From G016756615 sp035556195 (GTDB taxonomy: Bacteria > Pseudomonadota > Alphaproteobacteria > Rhizobiales > Rhizobiaceae), in assembly GCA_035556195.1 (NCBI GenBank), contig DATMFK010000067.1, forward strand, positions 62,001-126,000: a stretch of DNA of 64,000 nt, given 5' to 3'. How positions within the stretch are numbered: the stretch's first letter is position 1; every line of letters starts with the position of its first letter. This document shows positions 24,332 to 33,101 of the stretch, one piece after another. Below the pieces are notes generated by a model. The model worked only from the letters and a program-made list of their open reading frames with translations. It made no database searches and had not been told where the DNA came from. The position numbers and the translations under genes are program-made.

Positions 24332-25036
24332 GTGCAGACGACAGCCAAGCCGAAGAAGACGGGCCGCGCGGCCGACAGCGTCGACAAGGTCTATCAAGCG
24401 GTCAAGGAATTGGCGGTCGAATACCGCTTCAAGCCCGGCGAGCGCGTCAACGAGGTGGAACTGGCCACCAGGCTGGGCGTCTCCCGGACTCCGGTCCGCG
24501 AAGCCCTCAATCGGCTGGCGCGCGACGGCTTCATGAGCTTCGTCCCCAATCGCGGTTTTTACGCGCGCGACATCACCCCGGAGGGCGTGCAGGAGCTCTA
24601 TGAGCTGCGCGCCGCGATCGAGCGGGCGGCCTTCCGGCTTGCCTGCCAGCGCGGCAGCGACGCCGATATCGCCAAAGCCGTCGCCATCTGGCAGAACAAC
24701 AGCGATCTCGGGCCGACGACCGATTGGGCCAAGGTGGCTGAGGCCGACGAGGCCTTCCACACCGCCATCGTCAAGCTCGCCGGCAACGAGCGCATGCTTG
24801 TCGCCTTGGAGTCCGTCAATTCCCTGATCCGCTTCTTCCGGCGCATAGACCTAGAAAGCAGCCGCCGCCGCGGCGGCCTCTATGACGAGCATGCGGCCAT
24901 CATCGACTGCCTCAAACATCGCGACGGGGAAACCGGCGGAGAACTCCTGGAACGCCACATCACGCTGAGCTCGGCCCATGCAGTGGAGGTGACCAAGGAA
25001 GGGCTGGCGCGGATCTTCTTCGGGCGGACGGCGTAA
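24332..25036 (+). CDS. GntR family transcriptional regulator, FCD domain
   Basis: This 234-residue regulator has an N-terminal winged helix (GERVNEVELATRLGVSRTPVREALNRLARDGF divided over residues ~32-65) and an all-helical FCD effector domain, with ELRAAIERAAFRLACQ and the metal-binding FHTAIVKLAGN segment. The start is GTG 24332 with GGAG 5 nt upstream. It is divergent from ridA-dadA and probably represses it. Shared sequence motifs suggest it also controls the 2-oxo-acid oxidoreductase at 37.5 kb and the HAAT operon at 41.7 kb. Short diverged fragments of a closely related gene occur at 35122-35162 and 37387-37429. Confidence 0.9.
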   Translation: MQTTAKPKKTGRAADSVDKVYQAVKELAVEYRFKPGERVNEVELATRLGVSRTPVREALNRLARDGFMSFVPNRGFYARDITPEGVQELYELRAAIERAAFRLACQRGSDADIAKAVAIWQNNSDLGPTTDWAKVAEADEAFHTAIVKLAGNERMLVALESVNSLIRFFRRIDLESSRRRGGLYDEHAAIIDCLKHRDGETGGELLERHITLSSAHAVEVTKEGLARIFFGRTA

Positions 25037-25038
25037 TG

Positions 25039-25080
25039 CATGTCGCCAAAAGTGCAGCGGTTTTGGATAAACGAGATGCT
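25039..25080. repeat. Dispersed intergenic repeat fragment (CATGTCGCC family)
   Basis: CATGTCGCCAAAAGTGCAGC followed by GGTTTTGGATAA and an ACGA-type end closely match the start of the element at 32852. I recall this sequence as a common intergenic repeat in Rhizobiaceae and Mesorhizobium. This copy lacks the terminal hairpin arm, so it is truncated. It begins immediately after the gntR stop. The rest of 25037-25138 is featureless. Confidence 0.65.
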
Positions 25081-25138
25081 TTGGCGTTTCGCCGCACGCT
25101 GGGGATGACCCAGGGTCGTAGAGATGCCGGCGGGCAGA

Positions 25139-25834
25139 TCATTCCACTGCGGCGGTGGCCGTGAAAGCATAGCCGACGCCGTAGACAACCTTGATCGGCG
25201 CCGCCAATTTTGAATGCTGCTCGATCTTGCGGCGCAGACGGCTGACGACGGCGTCGAGGTGCCGGTTACCGAAATTGGACCGGGGACGCATAAGAACTTC
25301 CATCAACTGCTCGCGACCGCATACTTCGCCGCTGCGCTTGCACAACTCGGTCATAAAGGCGAACTCGGTTGCCGTGAGCTTGAGCGCATGCTGATTTGGA
25401 GCAATCAGCTGCCAGTTTGTGCTGTCGAGCACCCAACGCTCGTCGCCTTCGACGCCGAGATTGGACGCCTTGCCGGTACGACGCAACAGGCTGCGGACCG
25501 CCGCTTCGACCTCGCGCAATGTGGTGTCCTTGACGAGATAGATATCGGCGCCGCTATCGAAGCCTCGGATGCGGTCAAGGCTGTCGCCGAGCGCTGTCAG
25601 GATGATGATGCCGCAGGGGTGCGTCCCGCGAACTTCGGCGGCCAGATCGAACCCGTTCCCATCCGGCAATCCGACATCGAGGATGACGATTGCAGGTGCA
25701 TCGGTCTCGGCCAGGGTCTTGCGCATCTCACGCGCTGTCCCGACTGCCGTGGTCTTGAAGCCGCTCAACGTGAGGAAATCGGCCAAATCCCTGCGCAGCC
25801 TGGGTTCGTCCTCAACAATCAGAATGCGCGTCAC
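25139..25834 (-). CDS. OmpR/PhoB-type response regulator
   Basis: This 231-residue regulator has a receiver domain (acidic pocket EDE at 8-10, phospho-acceptor Asp53 in ILDVGLPDG, Thr80 in ILTAL, Lys102 in YLVKDTT). The usual K-P after the lysine is replaced by K-D. The C-terminal winged helix has LKLTATEFAFMTELCKRSGE and SRLRRKI...VYGVGYAF, as in PhoB/OmpR. It overlaps the histidine kinase gene by 4 nt (ATGA), downstream of it. The adjacent autotransporter promoter region contains a 10-bp tandem direct repeat that suits an OmpR-type dimer, making the autotransporter its probable target. Confidence 0.92.
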   Translation of the reverse strand: MTRILIVEDEPRLRRDLADFLTLSGFKTTAVGTAREMRKTLAETDAPAIVILDVGLPDGNGFDLAAEVRGTHPCGIIILTALGDSLDRIRGFDSGADIYLVKDTTLREVEAAVRSLLRRTGKASNLGVEGDERWVLDSTNWQLIAPNQHALKLTATEFAFMTELCKRSGEVCGREQLMEVLMRPRSNFGNRHLDAVVSRLRRKIEQHSKLAAPIKVVYGVGYAFTATAAVE

Positions 25835-27279
25835 GCCACCATCTCCTCGGTCAGAATGGCACTGGGCGCCTCGCTCGAGAGAGGCAGGTTCACGACAGCC
25901 GTCGTTCCCCCCTCTTCATTGGAAAGCAATCGCAATGTGCCGCCGTGATAGGCCAGAAGCTTGCGCGCGGAGTAAAGGCCAAGTCCCGTGCCCGCGATCG
26001 CCTTGGCATTGGAGGCTCGAAAGAAACGGCTTCCGACTTTGCCTCGTTCGGCATCCGGGATGCCCATGCCGCGATCGCGAACTTCGATCACGATGGATCC
26101 GAGGCGCTCGCTGGCCTCTATGCGGATCGGGTGGTTTGCCGGCGAATATTTGAGGGCGTTGTCGATCAGATTGATGATGACCGTAGCCAGCATGTCGGGA
26201 TCGGCGTGGAAGGAGACGGTTTCGTCCGCCACGATGAAACGCAGGCGGTCACCACGTGCCGTCATTTCGAAATGCAGCCGCACGTCCCCCATGAGGGAGC
26301 CGAGTTGGATCGGTTCGGGCTGAAAGCCACTCTCCCGATCCTCCGCCATGAAGCGGTCGATGAGGGAGAAGAGGCGCTTGAGGGCCTCGTCGATGCCGGA
26401 GAGCCGTTCCCGCATCGCTTCAGGCGACTTGTCGCCGGTGAGGCATATCATCTCCACCGCGTTGCGGATCACAGCAAGGGGCGTACGAAATTCATGGCTG
26501 ACGACGCGCATGAAGTCGTTCTGCTCCTCTCTCAAGGCGCGCTCCGCGCCCAGGCTTGCTTTCAGCCTTGTTTCCAGCACTCGCCTTTGCTCGACCTCCC
26601 GTAGCAGGGCCTCGTTCTTGCCGCGCAGATCGGCTGACAGCCGCGAACTGACCATGAAGAGGAGACAGGCGAAAAGCGCGACCAGAAACAATGTGCCTTG
26701 CAGCAGATACCATGCGTTGCGGTCGGCGAGCACGGAGGTGCTCTGGTAGTCCGCGGGCAGGCGGAACTCGATGATGCTTTGCAGGATGCTGGCCGCCATG
26801 TACTCGACAAGGATCGCGATCGTGATCCAGCGCAGGAGCGAAGGTTGCGTGCGGTCCCGCATGAGGCCCAGGCACATCACCGACATCATGACGACGGTGA
26901 AGAAGGTCGATGTGTGGATACGGATCGCGACGTCGCCCGGATCGATTGCAACGGCGACGCTCCAGATGACGAGCTGGAAAATCAGCAGCGAAACACCGAC
27001 CCAGCTGTAGCGCGGCTGGCCCAAGAAGCGGGCAAGCCCCTCGGCAAGCAGCACCAGACCGAGCTTGATGATGGTATTGTGGAGCACGATGGCCGACGCA
27101 GCAGGCTCTGCACCGCGCAGCAGCATCAGCAACACGCCGACCGCGATCGCGATGAAGCCGGCGGCGAGAAATTTCAACTCGTAAAGATGGCGCCATGCCC
27201 GCCAGACAAACGTCCACGCCACGGCCTGCAAGCTCGCGATCGCCAACGTGACCACCAGGACCGTGTTGAGATCAAGCAT
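25831..27279 (-). CDS. Membrane-bound sensor histidine kinase
   Basis: This 482-residue protein has an N-terminal membrane region of about seven transmembrane helices (residues 1-~212) with hardly any periplasmic domain. A coiled coil follows (~214-255), then HisKA with phospho-acceptor His262 in VVSHEFRTPLAVI. The HATPase domain has an N-box NLIDNALKYSP, G1 DRGMGIPD and G2 GTGLGLYSA. The seven-helix sensor suggests that the signal is sensed in or at the membrane. It is co-transcribed with the response regulator and divergent from the autotransporter gene, which begins 341 bp away. Confidence 0.92.
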   Translation of the reverse strand: MLDLNTVLVVTLAIASLQAVAWTFVWRAWRHLYELKFLAAGFIAIAVGVLLMLLRGAEPAASAIVLHNTIIKLGLVLLAEGLARFLGQPRYSWVGVSLLIFQLVIWSVAVAIDPGDVAIRIHTSTFFTVVMMSVMCLGLMRDRTQPSLLRWITIAILVEYMAASILQSIIEFRLPADYQSTSVLADRNAWYLLQGTLFLVALFACLLFMVSSRLSADLRGKNEALLREVEQRRVLETRLKASLGAERALREEQNDFMRVVSHEFRTPLAVIRNAVEMICLTGDKSPEAMRERLSGIDEALKRLFSLIDRFMAEDRESGFQPEPIQLGSLMGDVRLHFEMTARGDRLRFIVADETVSFHADPDMLATVIINLIDNALKYSPANHPIRIEASERLGSIVIEVRDRGMGIPDAERGKVGSRFFRASNAKAIAGTGLGLYSARKLLAYHGGTLRLLSNEEGGTTAVVNLPLSSEAPSAILTEEMVA

Positions 27280-27386
27280 CCCCGATCAATGGCGCACAGC
27301 CCCCTTGCTCCTTCCGCCGCGTCGATCCCGACTCTCGCAGCAGTTGCACGAAGTGGCAAGCCTGGCGAGGCCGTGCAAGAATTTGT

Positions 27387-27415
27387 CAGAATTGATCAGA
27401 ATTGATTGGTAGAAT
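27387..27415 (+). promoter_or_regulatory. Tandem 10-bp direct repeat and -10-like box upstream of autotransporter
   Basis: CAGAATTGAT is repeated exactly at 27387-27396 and 27397-27406 and is followed by TAGAAT (27410-27415), a reasonable -10. The repeats thus occupy the -35 region, the classical place for an OmpR/PhoB-type activator. They lie in the 341-bp region between the divergent kinase and autotransporter genes. No other structure was seen in 27280-27620. Confidence 0.55.
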
Positions 27416-27620
27416 CCATCGCGGCCTTCCACTTATGGTGGGCAAGATTGATGCGGCAGTGATGACCCTTCCGTCGTGCCTTCTCATGCACGAAACGGGG
27501 GAGAAGGTTGGTGCAGCCGGCGACATGCCATGAACAGGCATCTCGCCGGCGCTAGCGCAAGGTTTTCCCCGCCGCATGAATGGCCGTCATGAGCGGCCGA
27601 GCCGCAGGGGTGGGGATTTC

Positions 27621-30600
27621 ATGCCGGTCGTTTCAATTCAAAAATGTCGCCCGGCACCGTATGTGCTTGCGCTCTTGTGCTCGACGGCTCTTGCCGGCGG
27701 CTTGTTGTCCTTGGCTACGGCAAGCGCGCAGGCTCAAGTGGTCTGGCAGGGCGATACTGACAATGATTTCAACAACGGCAGTAACTGGGCAGGCGGCGCT
27801 GTTCCGACCGGCCCTACCACGATCGGTGTGTTCGACGGCACCAGCACAACTCAGACGCCGCATGTCTCCGGCGACGTCATTCTAGGTGGGTTGGAATTTA
27901 CCTCCGGGGCGCCCAGCTATATCCTGTCGATCGATGGGGCAAATTTTGGGCTGTACACCGGCATCGTCAACAATTCCGGCCAGTTGCAGACGATCAATGT
28001 AAACAGTGGAACACTGCAACTGGGGCTTGGCGCAGCAATAGATCAGGTCGCCGTAAATGTCAGCGGCGCGCTTCAGTTCGATGGCTCTTCAGACGCGAGC
28101 GCGGCGACTATCGTCAACAATCGTGCAATTGGTGTGCGAGGCACTTTTGGGGCCGCGACGGTATCGATCGGTTCCCTCAGGGGCACTGGACTTTTCGGGT
28201 TTGCCGATGTCGCTGGCCATCATCTCGAACTTGGCGCGCTGGGTCTCGACGATACCGTATCCGGTGTGATTGGAACATTTGACGGCGTCGGCGATGGAAG
28301 GATCACCAAGGTCGGAACCGGCACGCTGACACTGTCGGGCAACAACAATTATTCGGGCGGCACGACGATCAGCGCTGGAACGATCGTGGCGGCCAGCGAC
28401 AATGCCTTGGGTTCGGGGCTGGTGACGCTTGCCGGTGGTGACTTGGCTTTGAGCGGAGCGCCAACGCTGGATAACGACATCGATCTGGCTGCCGCGGCAA
28501 CGATCCGTTTCGACGCCGATGCCGACGGAGTGCTGAACGGAGACATCGCCACCCAGGCTCGGATGCTGACGCTCAACACGCTCGGCAACGGTACGATCTA
28601 TGGTGATATCAGCGGCACATCGTCCATCGAGAAGGTCGGATTGGGAACGCTGACGCTGTCGGGTGACAGTTCCGGCTTCACAGGCAATGCCATCGTCTCG
28701 GAAGGCAGGTTGGACATTACGGGCCAGTTGGGATCCAACGAGGGGAGAATCGAGTATACCGGAAGTGATCCGGATCAGACCGCAACGGTGAGGGTTGCCG
28801 GCCCCGATGCGATCTGGACGGCCGCCCTCGTCGAGGTGGGCCATAATAGCGGCGGGGCGTTGATCATCGAGAACCGTGGGCGGGTTTCCAGCGGTGTGGG
28901 AGCGGTGGCCGGCAATATAGACGGCACGGGCTCCGTGGTCGTTTCCGGTACCGGCTCGATCTGGGAAAGCAGCGGAATGATCTCCGTCGGCCATTATGGC
29001 CACGGGTCGCTCGTCATCGAGGATGGCGGGAGCGTTGCCAGCCAAGGTCTGGCAGTGATCGGCGGCGCAACCTACGGGACCGGGACTGCGGAAATTTCCG
29101 GCGGCGGTTCCCTCTGGACGAGCGACACGCTTAGCATCGGTCTTCAGGGGAATGGCACGCTCACCCTAGCCGAGGGCGGCAAGGTTTCCCTCACTGGTGC
29201 CACGCTCGATCTGGCGAGCCAGGCGGGGTCCTTCGGCACGCTCAACATCGGCGCGGCAAGCGGTGAAACGGCACGCGAAGCCGGCACGGTCGATGCAGCG
29301 TCCGTGACTTTCGGTCCCGGCACCGGCACGCTCGTCTTCAATCACACGGAAAATCCGGATGGATCGGACCTGGCTTTCGATTCTTCGCTGATTGGCCAGG
29401 GAACGATCCTGCATGAAAACGGCACGACGTCGCTGACCGGAGACAATTCCGGCTTCACGGGCACGACGACGGTCTCCGGCGGCACGCTGCTGGTCAACGG
29501 CACCCTCGGCTCTGCGGCGGCTGGGCTGGTAGTCGACGCCGGGGGCACGCTCGGCGGTTCAGGCACCATCGGCGGCGACGCCACCGTGGATGGCACTTTG
29601 TCGGCCGGCAATTCTCCGGGCACGCTGACGGTCAATGGCGACCTGACCCTGAATGGCGGCTCCACGTCGATCTTCGAACTCAACACGCCCGGGGTCGTCG
29701 GCGGCACGGGAGCGGGGGGCAACGATCTCGTCAAGGTCGCCGGCGATCTGACGCTTGGCGGCAATCTCGATGCCCGGGCGGCGGCGGCGGGCTACTACCG
29801 GCTGTTCGACTATGACGGTACGCTTTCGGGCACCTTTGCAAGCGGCACTATCACCGGCACCCGTGGTTTCACGCCAATGGCGCCCGGCAATCCGGATATC
29901 CGTTACGACGTTCCCGGTCAGGTCAACCTGTCCGTGCTCGGTACCGGGCAGACCATGCAGTTCTGGGACGGCGGGGACACGACCGGCAATGGCACGGTGG
30001 ACGGGGGCGCCGGAACGTGGGCTGGGTTCGGAGCCAACTGGACCGACAGCGTCGGCAGCGCCAATGGCGGCTGGGGTGGCTCGGTCGGCGTGTTCGCGGG
30101 CGCTGCCGGCGGAACGGTGACCGTCGAGAGCAGGCAGATTTTCGACACGCTGCAGTTCAAGACCGACGGCTACACGTTGACGGGCGGTACGCTCGAGCTT
30201 TCGCCGGCAAGCGGGACGGCTGGTACGTTCAACATCGACAACGGCGTCTCTACGACAGTCGGTTCGATCATCGCCGACGGGACGGGCAACGTCCTGAAAA
30301 AAGTCGGCGGCGGCACACTCACCCTGACAGGCAGCAACACCTACACCGGCGGCACGCAGCTCTTCGGCGGCGTGCTTGCCGTCTCGGCCGACGCCAATCT
30401 CGGTGCGGCCTCGGGTGGCCTGACTTTCGACGAGGGCACGTTGCAGAACACGGCTGCCTTTGCCTCGGCTCGCGACATTACGCTGGAGGCCGGGGGCGGC
30501 ACGTTCCGGACCGACGCCAATCTCACGCTGACGGGCATGGTCTCCGGCTCCGGCGCGCTCACCAAGGACGGCGGCGGCACGCTGACCCTTTCGGGCCCGA

Positions 30601-32849
30601 ATCGATATGAGGGCGGCACGACGATCCGATACGGCAACGTGATCGCTACATCCGACGGAGCGCTAGGCAGCGGCGCGGTCGTCATAGACGGCCGTTCTGG
30701 ATATACCAGGCTCATATTCGAGGGGGCTAGCGCGGGGAACCTTGCCATGACGGTCAAGGACGGCTTGCTGAACTTCAGGAATGGAGCCAGCGCCGGGGAC
30801 GCCACCATCCAGAACGACACCAGCTACGACAGTGTCGTCTTCGCCGACGACGCGACGGCCGGAGCGGCAACCATATTCAACGGGAGCGGGGGCGTCGGGT
30901 TCTATGGAACCTCCGATGCGGGCAACGCGACAATCGTCAACGGCGCTCAAGGCTACACCTTCTTCACGGGCAGCAGCACGGCGGATCGTGCGACGATCGT
31001 CAGCGATGCTGGTGGCTGGGTCGATATTTCCTCCCTCGCAGCCAGCGGCGTCAGCATCGGTTCACTGTCAGGCGACGGAACGGTGTCGCTCGGCGCGAAG
31101 GCGCTGACACTCGGCGGCCTTGGAAAGAATGACACGATCGGCGGAGCGATCGAGGATGGCGGCGTCGTCGGAGGCGTCGGCGGTTCGATTATCAAAACCG
31201 GCGCCGGCACGCTGACACTGAATGGCGTCAACACATACACGGGACTGACGAGGGTCGAGGGCGGCAAGCTCATTGTCGGCGACGACCGCCATGCCGAAGC
31301 GGTGCTCGCCGGCGCGGTGAACGTCAATGCCGGCGGCACGCTGGGCGGCATAGGCACGGTGGGCACGACCACGATTGCGAGCGGCGCCACGGTTGCACCA
31401 GGCAATTCCATCGGTACGCTCAGGGTTGACGGCGACATCACCTTTGCAGCCGGCTCGGCCTACGAGGCCGAGATCGCTCCTTCGCTCGACGGCGATCTGA
31501 TCGATGCCAGTGGCAAGGCGATGATCGATGGCGGCACCGTACACGCGGTCAAGGCAGGCGGCGTCTACACGCCGGGCAGTCGCTGGACGATCATCGGCGC
31601 GGATGGTGGGGTTACCGGCACCTTCGACCACCTTACCCAGAACATGCCCTTCGTCGATCTGGCGCTCGCCTACGACGCCAATCATGTCTACATCGACGCG
31701 ACCCGCAATCCAGTAGCGTTCTGCGACGTCGCAGCGACCTTCAACCAGTGCTCGACCGGCGATGGTCTGGAGACCACCGGTATCGGCAATCCCGTCTATG
31801 ACGCGGTTGCCGCCCTTCCCGACGAAGCAATCGCGCGCCAGGCCCTGGATGGCGTGTCCGGCGAGATCCACGCCTCGGCCAAATCGGCGCTGATCGAGGA
31901 CAGCGCGTATATTCGCGATGCCGCCACCAGTCGCATCAGAGCGGCCTTCGAAGGGGTCGGCACGGTGCCGCTCCCTGTCATGGCCTATGGGCCGGATGGG
32001 GCGCAAATCGCACCCGCTGCAACCGACCGCTTCGCCGCCTGGGGGCAGGCTTTCGGCAGTTGGGGCTCCTTCGACAGCGACGGCAATGCCGCGGAACTCG
32101 ATCACGATACCGGCGGCCTGCTGATGGGCATGGACGGGGTTGTGGCAGAGAACTGGCGGCTCGGCCTGATCGCCGGCTATTCCCATTCCAGCTTCGATGC
32201 CAGCGACCGGGCATCCTCCGGCTCGAGCGACAACTATCATCTGGGCCTCTATGCCGGCACACGATGGGACAATCTCGGCTTGCGCTCCGGTATTGCCTAT
32301 AGCTGGCATGATATCGAGACGAGCCGGGCCGTTTCCTTCCCCGGCTTCAGCGATACGCTGGCGGGCGACTATAGTGCGGGCACCTTCCAGGCTTTCGGCG
32401 AACTCGGCTATAGGATCGATACGGCTGCCGCCTCCTTCGAACCCTTTGCCGATCTCGCTTATGTCAGCCTGAATGCCGACGATTTCACCGAGAAAGGTGG
32501 CCCGGCGGCACTGCGCGGCCAAAGTCAGACCACCGATACCACCTTCACCACCCTCGGTATCAGGGCCGCCGCCGGGTTCGAACTCGGCGCCATGCGGGCT
32601 ACCGCGCGCGGCATGCTCGGTTGGCGTCATGCGTTCGGCGGCACGACACCGCTTTCCATCCAGGCCTTTGTCGGCTCCGACGCCTTCACGGTAGCCGGCG
32701 TGCCCATCGCCGAAGATGCTGCCGTCATCGAGGCCGGGCTCGACCTCAGCCTCACCGACACCGCGAGCTTCGGCCTCGCCTATCAGGGACAGATCGCCAG
32801 CGATGCACGCCAGCACGGATTCGACGCGAAGCTCAACGTGAAATTCTAA
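27621..32849 (+). CDS. Large autotransporter adhesin-like protein (type Va secretion)
   Basis: This protein is 1742 residues from ATG 27621 (GGGGTGGGG upstream); an in-frame ATG at 27576 lacks a ribosome-binding site. The N-terminus has a basic region and hydrophobic core ending TASAQAQ, an extended signal peptide. The passenger is a predicted beta-helix with six autotransporter-associated repeats of the form K-x-G-x-G-T-L-T-L-x-G-x-N-x-Y-x-G-G near residues 230, 338, 601, 894, 982 and 1193. A GHxxxGxLxIExGGxVxS-type motif recurs around 410-520. The C-terminal ~270 residues (from ~1470) are the outer-membrane barrel, ending in Phe. No protease triad was recognised. It is probably an adhesin or biofilm factor. 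Confidence 0.92.
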   Translation: MPVVSIQKCRPAPYVLALLCSTALAGGLLSLATASAQAQVVWQGDTDNDFNNGSNWAGGAVPTGPTTIGVFDGTSTTQTPHVSGDVILGGLEFTSGAPSYILSIDGANFGLYTGIVNNSGQLQTINVNSGTLQLGLGAAIDQVAVNVSGALQFDGSSDASAATIVNNRAIGVRGTFGAATVSIGSLRGTGLFGFADVAGHHLELGALGLDDTVSGVIGTFDGVGDGRITKVGTGTLTLSGNNNYSGGTTISAGTIVAASDNALGSGLVTLAGGDLALSGAPTLDNDIDLAAAATIRFDADADGVLNGDIATQARMLTLNTLGNGTIYGDISGTSSIEKVGLGTLTLSGDSSGFTGNAIVSEGRLDITGQLGSNEGRIEYTGSDPDQTATVRVAGPDAIWTAALVEVGHNSGGALIIENRGRVSSGVGAVAGNIDGTGSVVVSGTGSIWESSGMISVGHYGHGSLVIEDGGSVASQGLAVIGGATYGTGTAEISGGGSLWTSDTLSIGLQGNGTLTLAEGGKVSLTGATLDLASQAGSFGTLNIGAASGETAREAGTVDAASVTFGPGTGTLVFNHTENPDGSDLAFDSSLIGQGTILHENGTTSLTGDNSGFTGTTTVSGGTLLVNGTLGSAAAGLVVDAGGTLGGSGTIGGDATVDGTLSAGNSPGTLTVNGDLTLNGGSTSIFELNTPGVVGGTGAGGNDLVKVAGDLTLGGNLDARAAAAGYYRLFDYDGTLSGTFASGTITGTRGFTPMAPGNPDIRYDVPGQVNLSVLGTGQTMQFWDGGDTTGNGTVDGGAGTWAGFGANWTDSVGSANGGWGGSVGVFAGAAGGTVTVESRQIFDTLQFKTDGYTLTGGTLELSPASGTAGTFNIDNGVSTTVGSIIADGTGNVLKKVGGGTLTLTGSNTYTGGTQLFGGVLAVSADANLGAASGGLTFDEGTLQNTAAFASARDITLEAGGGTFRTDANLTLTGMVSGSGALTKDGGGTLTLSGPNRYEGGTTIRYGNVIATSDGALGSGAVVIDGRSGYTRLIFEGASAGNLAMTVKDGLLNFRNGASAGDATIQNDTSYDSVVFADDATAGAATIFNGSGGVGFYGTSDAGNATIVNGAQGYTFFTGSSTADRATIVSDAGGWVDISSLAASGVSIGSLSGDGTVSLGAKALTLGGLGKNDTIGGAIEDGGVVGGVGGSIIKTGAGTLTLNGVNTYTGLTRVEGGKLIVGDDRHAEAVLAGAVNVNAGGTLGGIGTVGTTTIASGATVAPGNSIGTLRVDGDITFAAGSAYEAEIAPSLDGDLIDASGKAMIDGGTVHAVKAGGVYTPGSRWTIIGADGGVTGTFDHLTQNMPFVDLALAYDANHVYIDATRNPVAFCDVAATFNQCSTGDGLETTGIGNPVYDAVAALPDEAIARQALDGVSGEIHASAKSALIEDSAYIRDAATSRIRAAFEGVGTVPLPVMAYGPDGAQIAPAATDRFAAWGQAFGSWGSFDSDGNAAELDHDTGGLLMGMDGVVAENWRLGLIAGYSHSSFDASDRASSGSSDNYHLGLYAGTRWDNLGLRSGIAYSWHDIETSRAVSFPGFSDTLAGDYSAGTFQAFGELGYRIDTAAASFEPFADLAYVSLNADDFTEKGGPAALRGQSQTTDTTFTTLGIRAAAGFELGAMRATARGMLGWRHAFGGTTPLSIQAFVGSDAFTVAGVPIAEDAAVIEAGLDLSLTDTASFGLAYQGQIASDARQHGFDAKLNVKF

Positions 32850-32851
32850 AA

Positions 32852-32953
32852 CATGTCGCCCAAAAGTGCGCAGCGGTTTTGGGATAACGACACCCGCAAA
32901 AGCAAACACTTACAGCGTGTGGCCGAATCCGATTGTCGGCGACACGCTGTAGA
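32852..32953. repeat. Full-length dispersed repeat with terminal hairpin
   Basis: It starts CATGTCGCCCAAAAGTG 3 nt after the autotransporter stop, continues GCAGCGGTTTTGGGATAACG, and ends with a hairpin ACAGCGTGT...ACACGCTGT (32912-32920/32942-32950; inner CCGA/TCGG pair). The layout fits the Rhizobiales dispersed element whose truncated copy lies at 25039. The hairpin may terminate autotransporter transcription. From 32954 to 33101 nothing recognisable is seen. Confidence 0.65.
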
Positions 32954-33101
32954 GGCGAGTTCTTCCTCATAGGAGGCAAGTCGTCCCGTCATTCTCATGA
33001 GCGGCGGATGGGACTCACCCCGATGGTGAGCATGCTGGAGGCCCCCGTACCGCCTAGCGGACACCTCAACCATGTGTGCTCGGAGGGCCTTCCGTGGATT
33101 C

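Noticed and set aside
31068..32909. Long antisense open frame under the autotransporter barrel
   Set aside because: The plus-strand protein has signal peptide, repeats and barrel. The antisense product is low-complexity Gly/Arg/Asp-rich with no motif.
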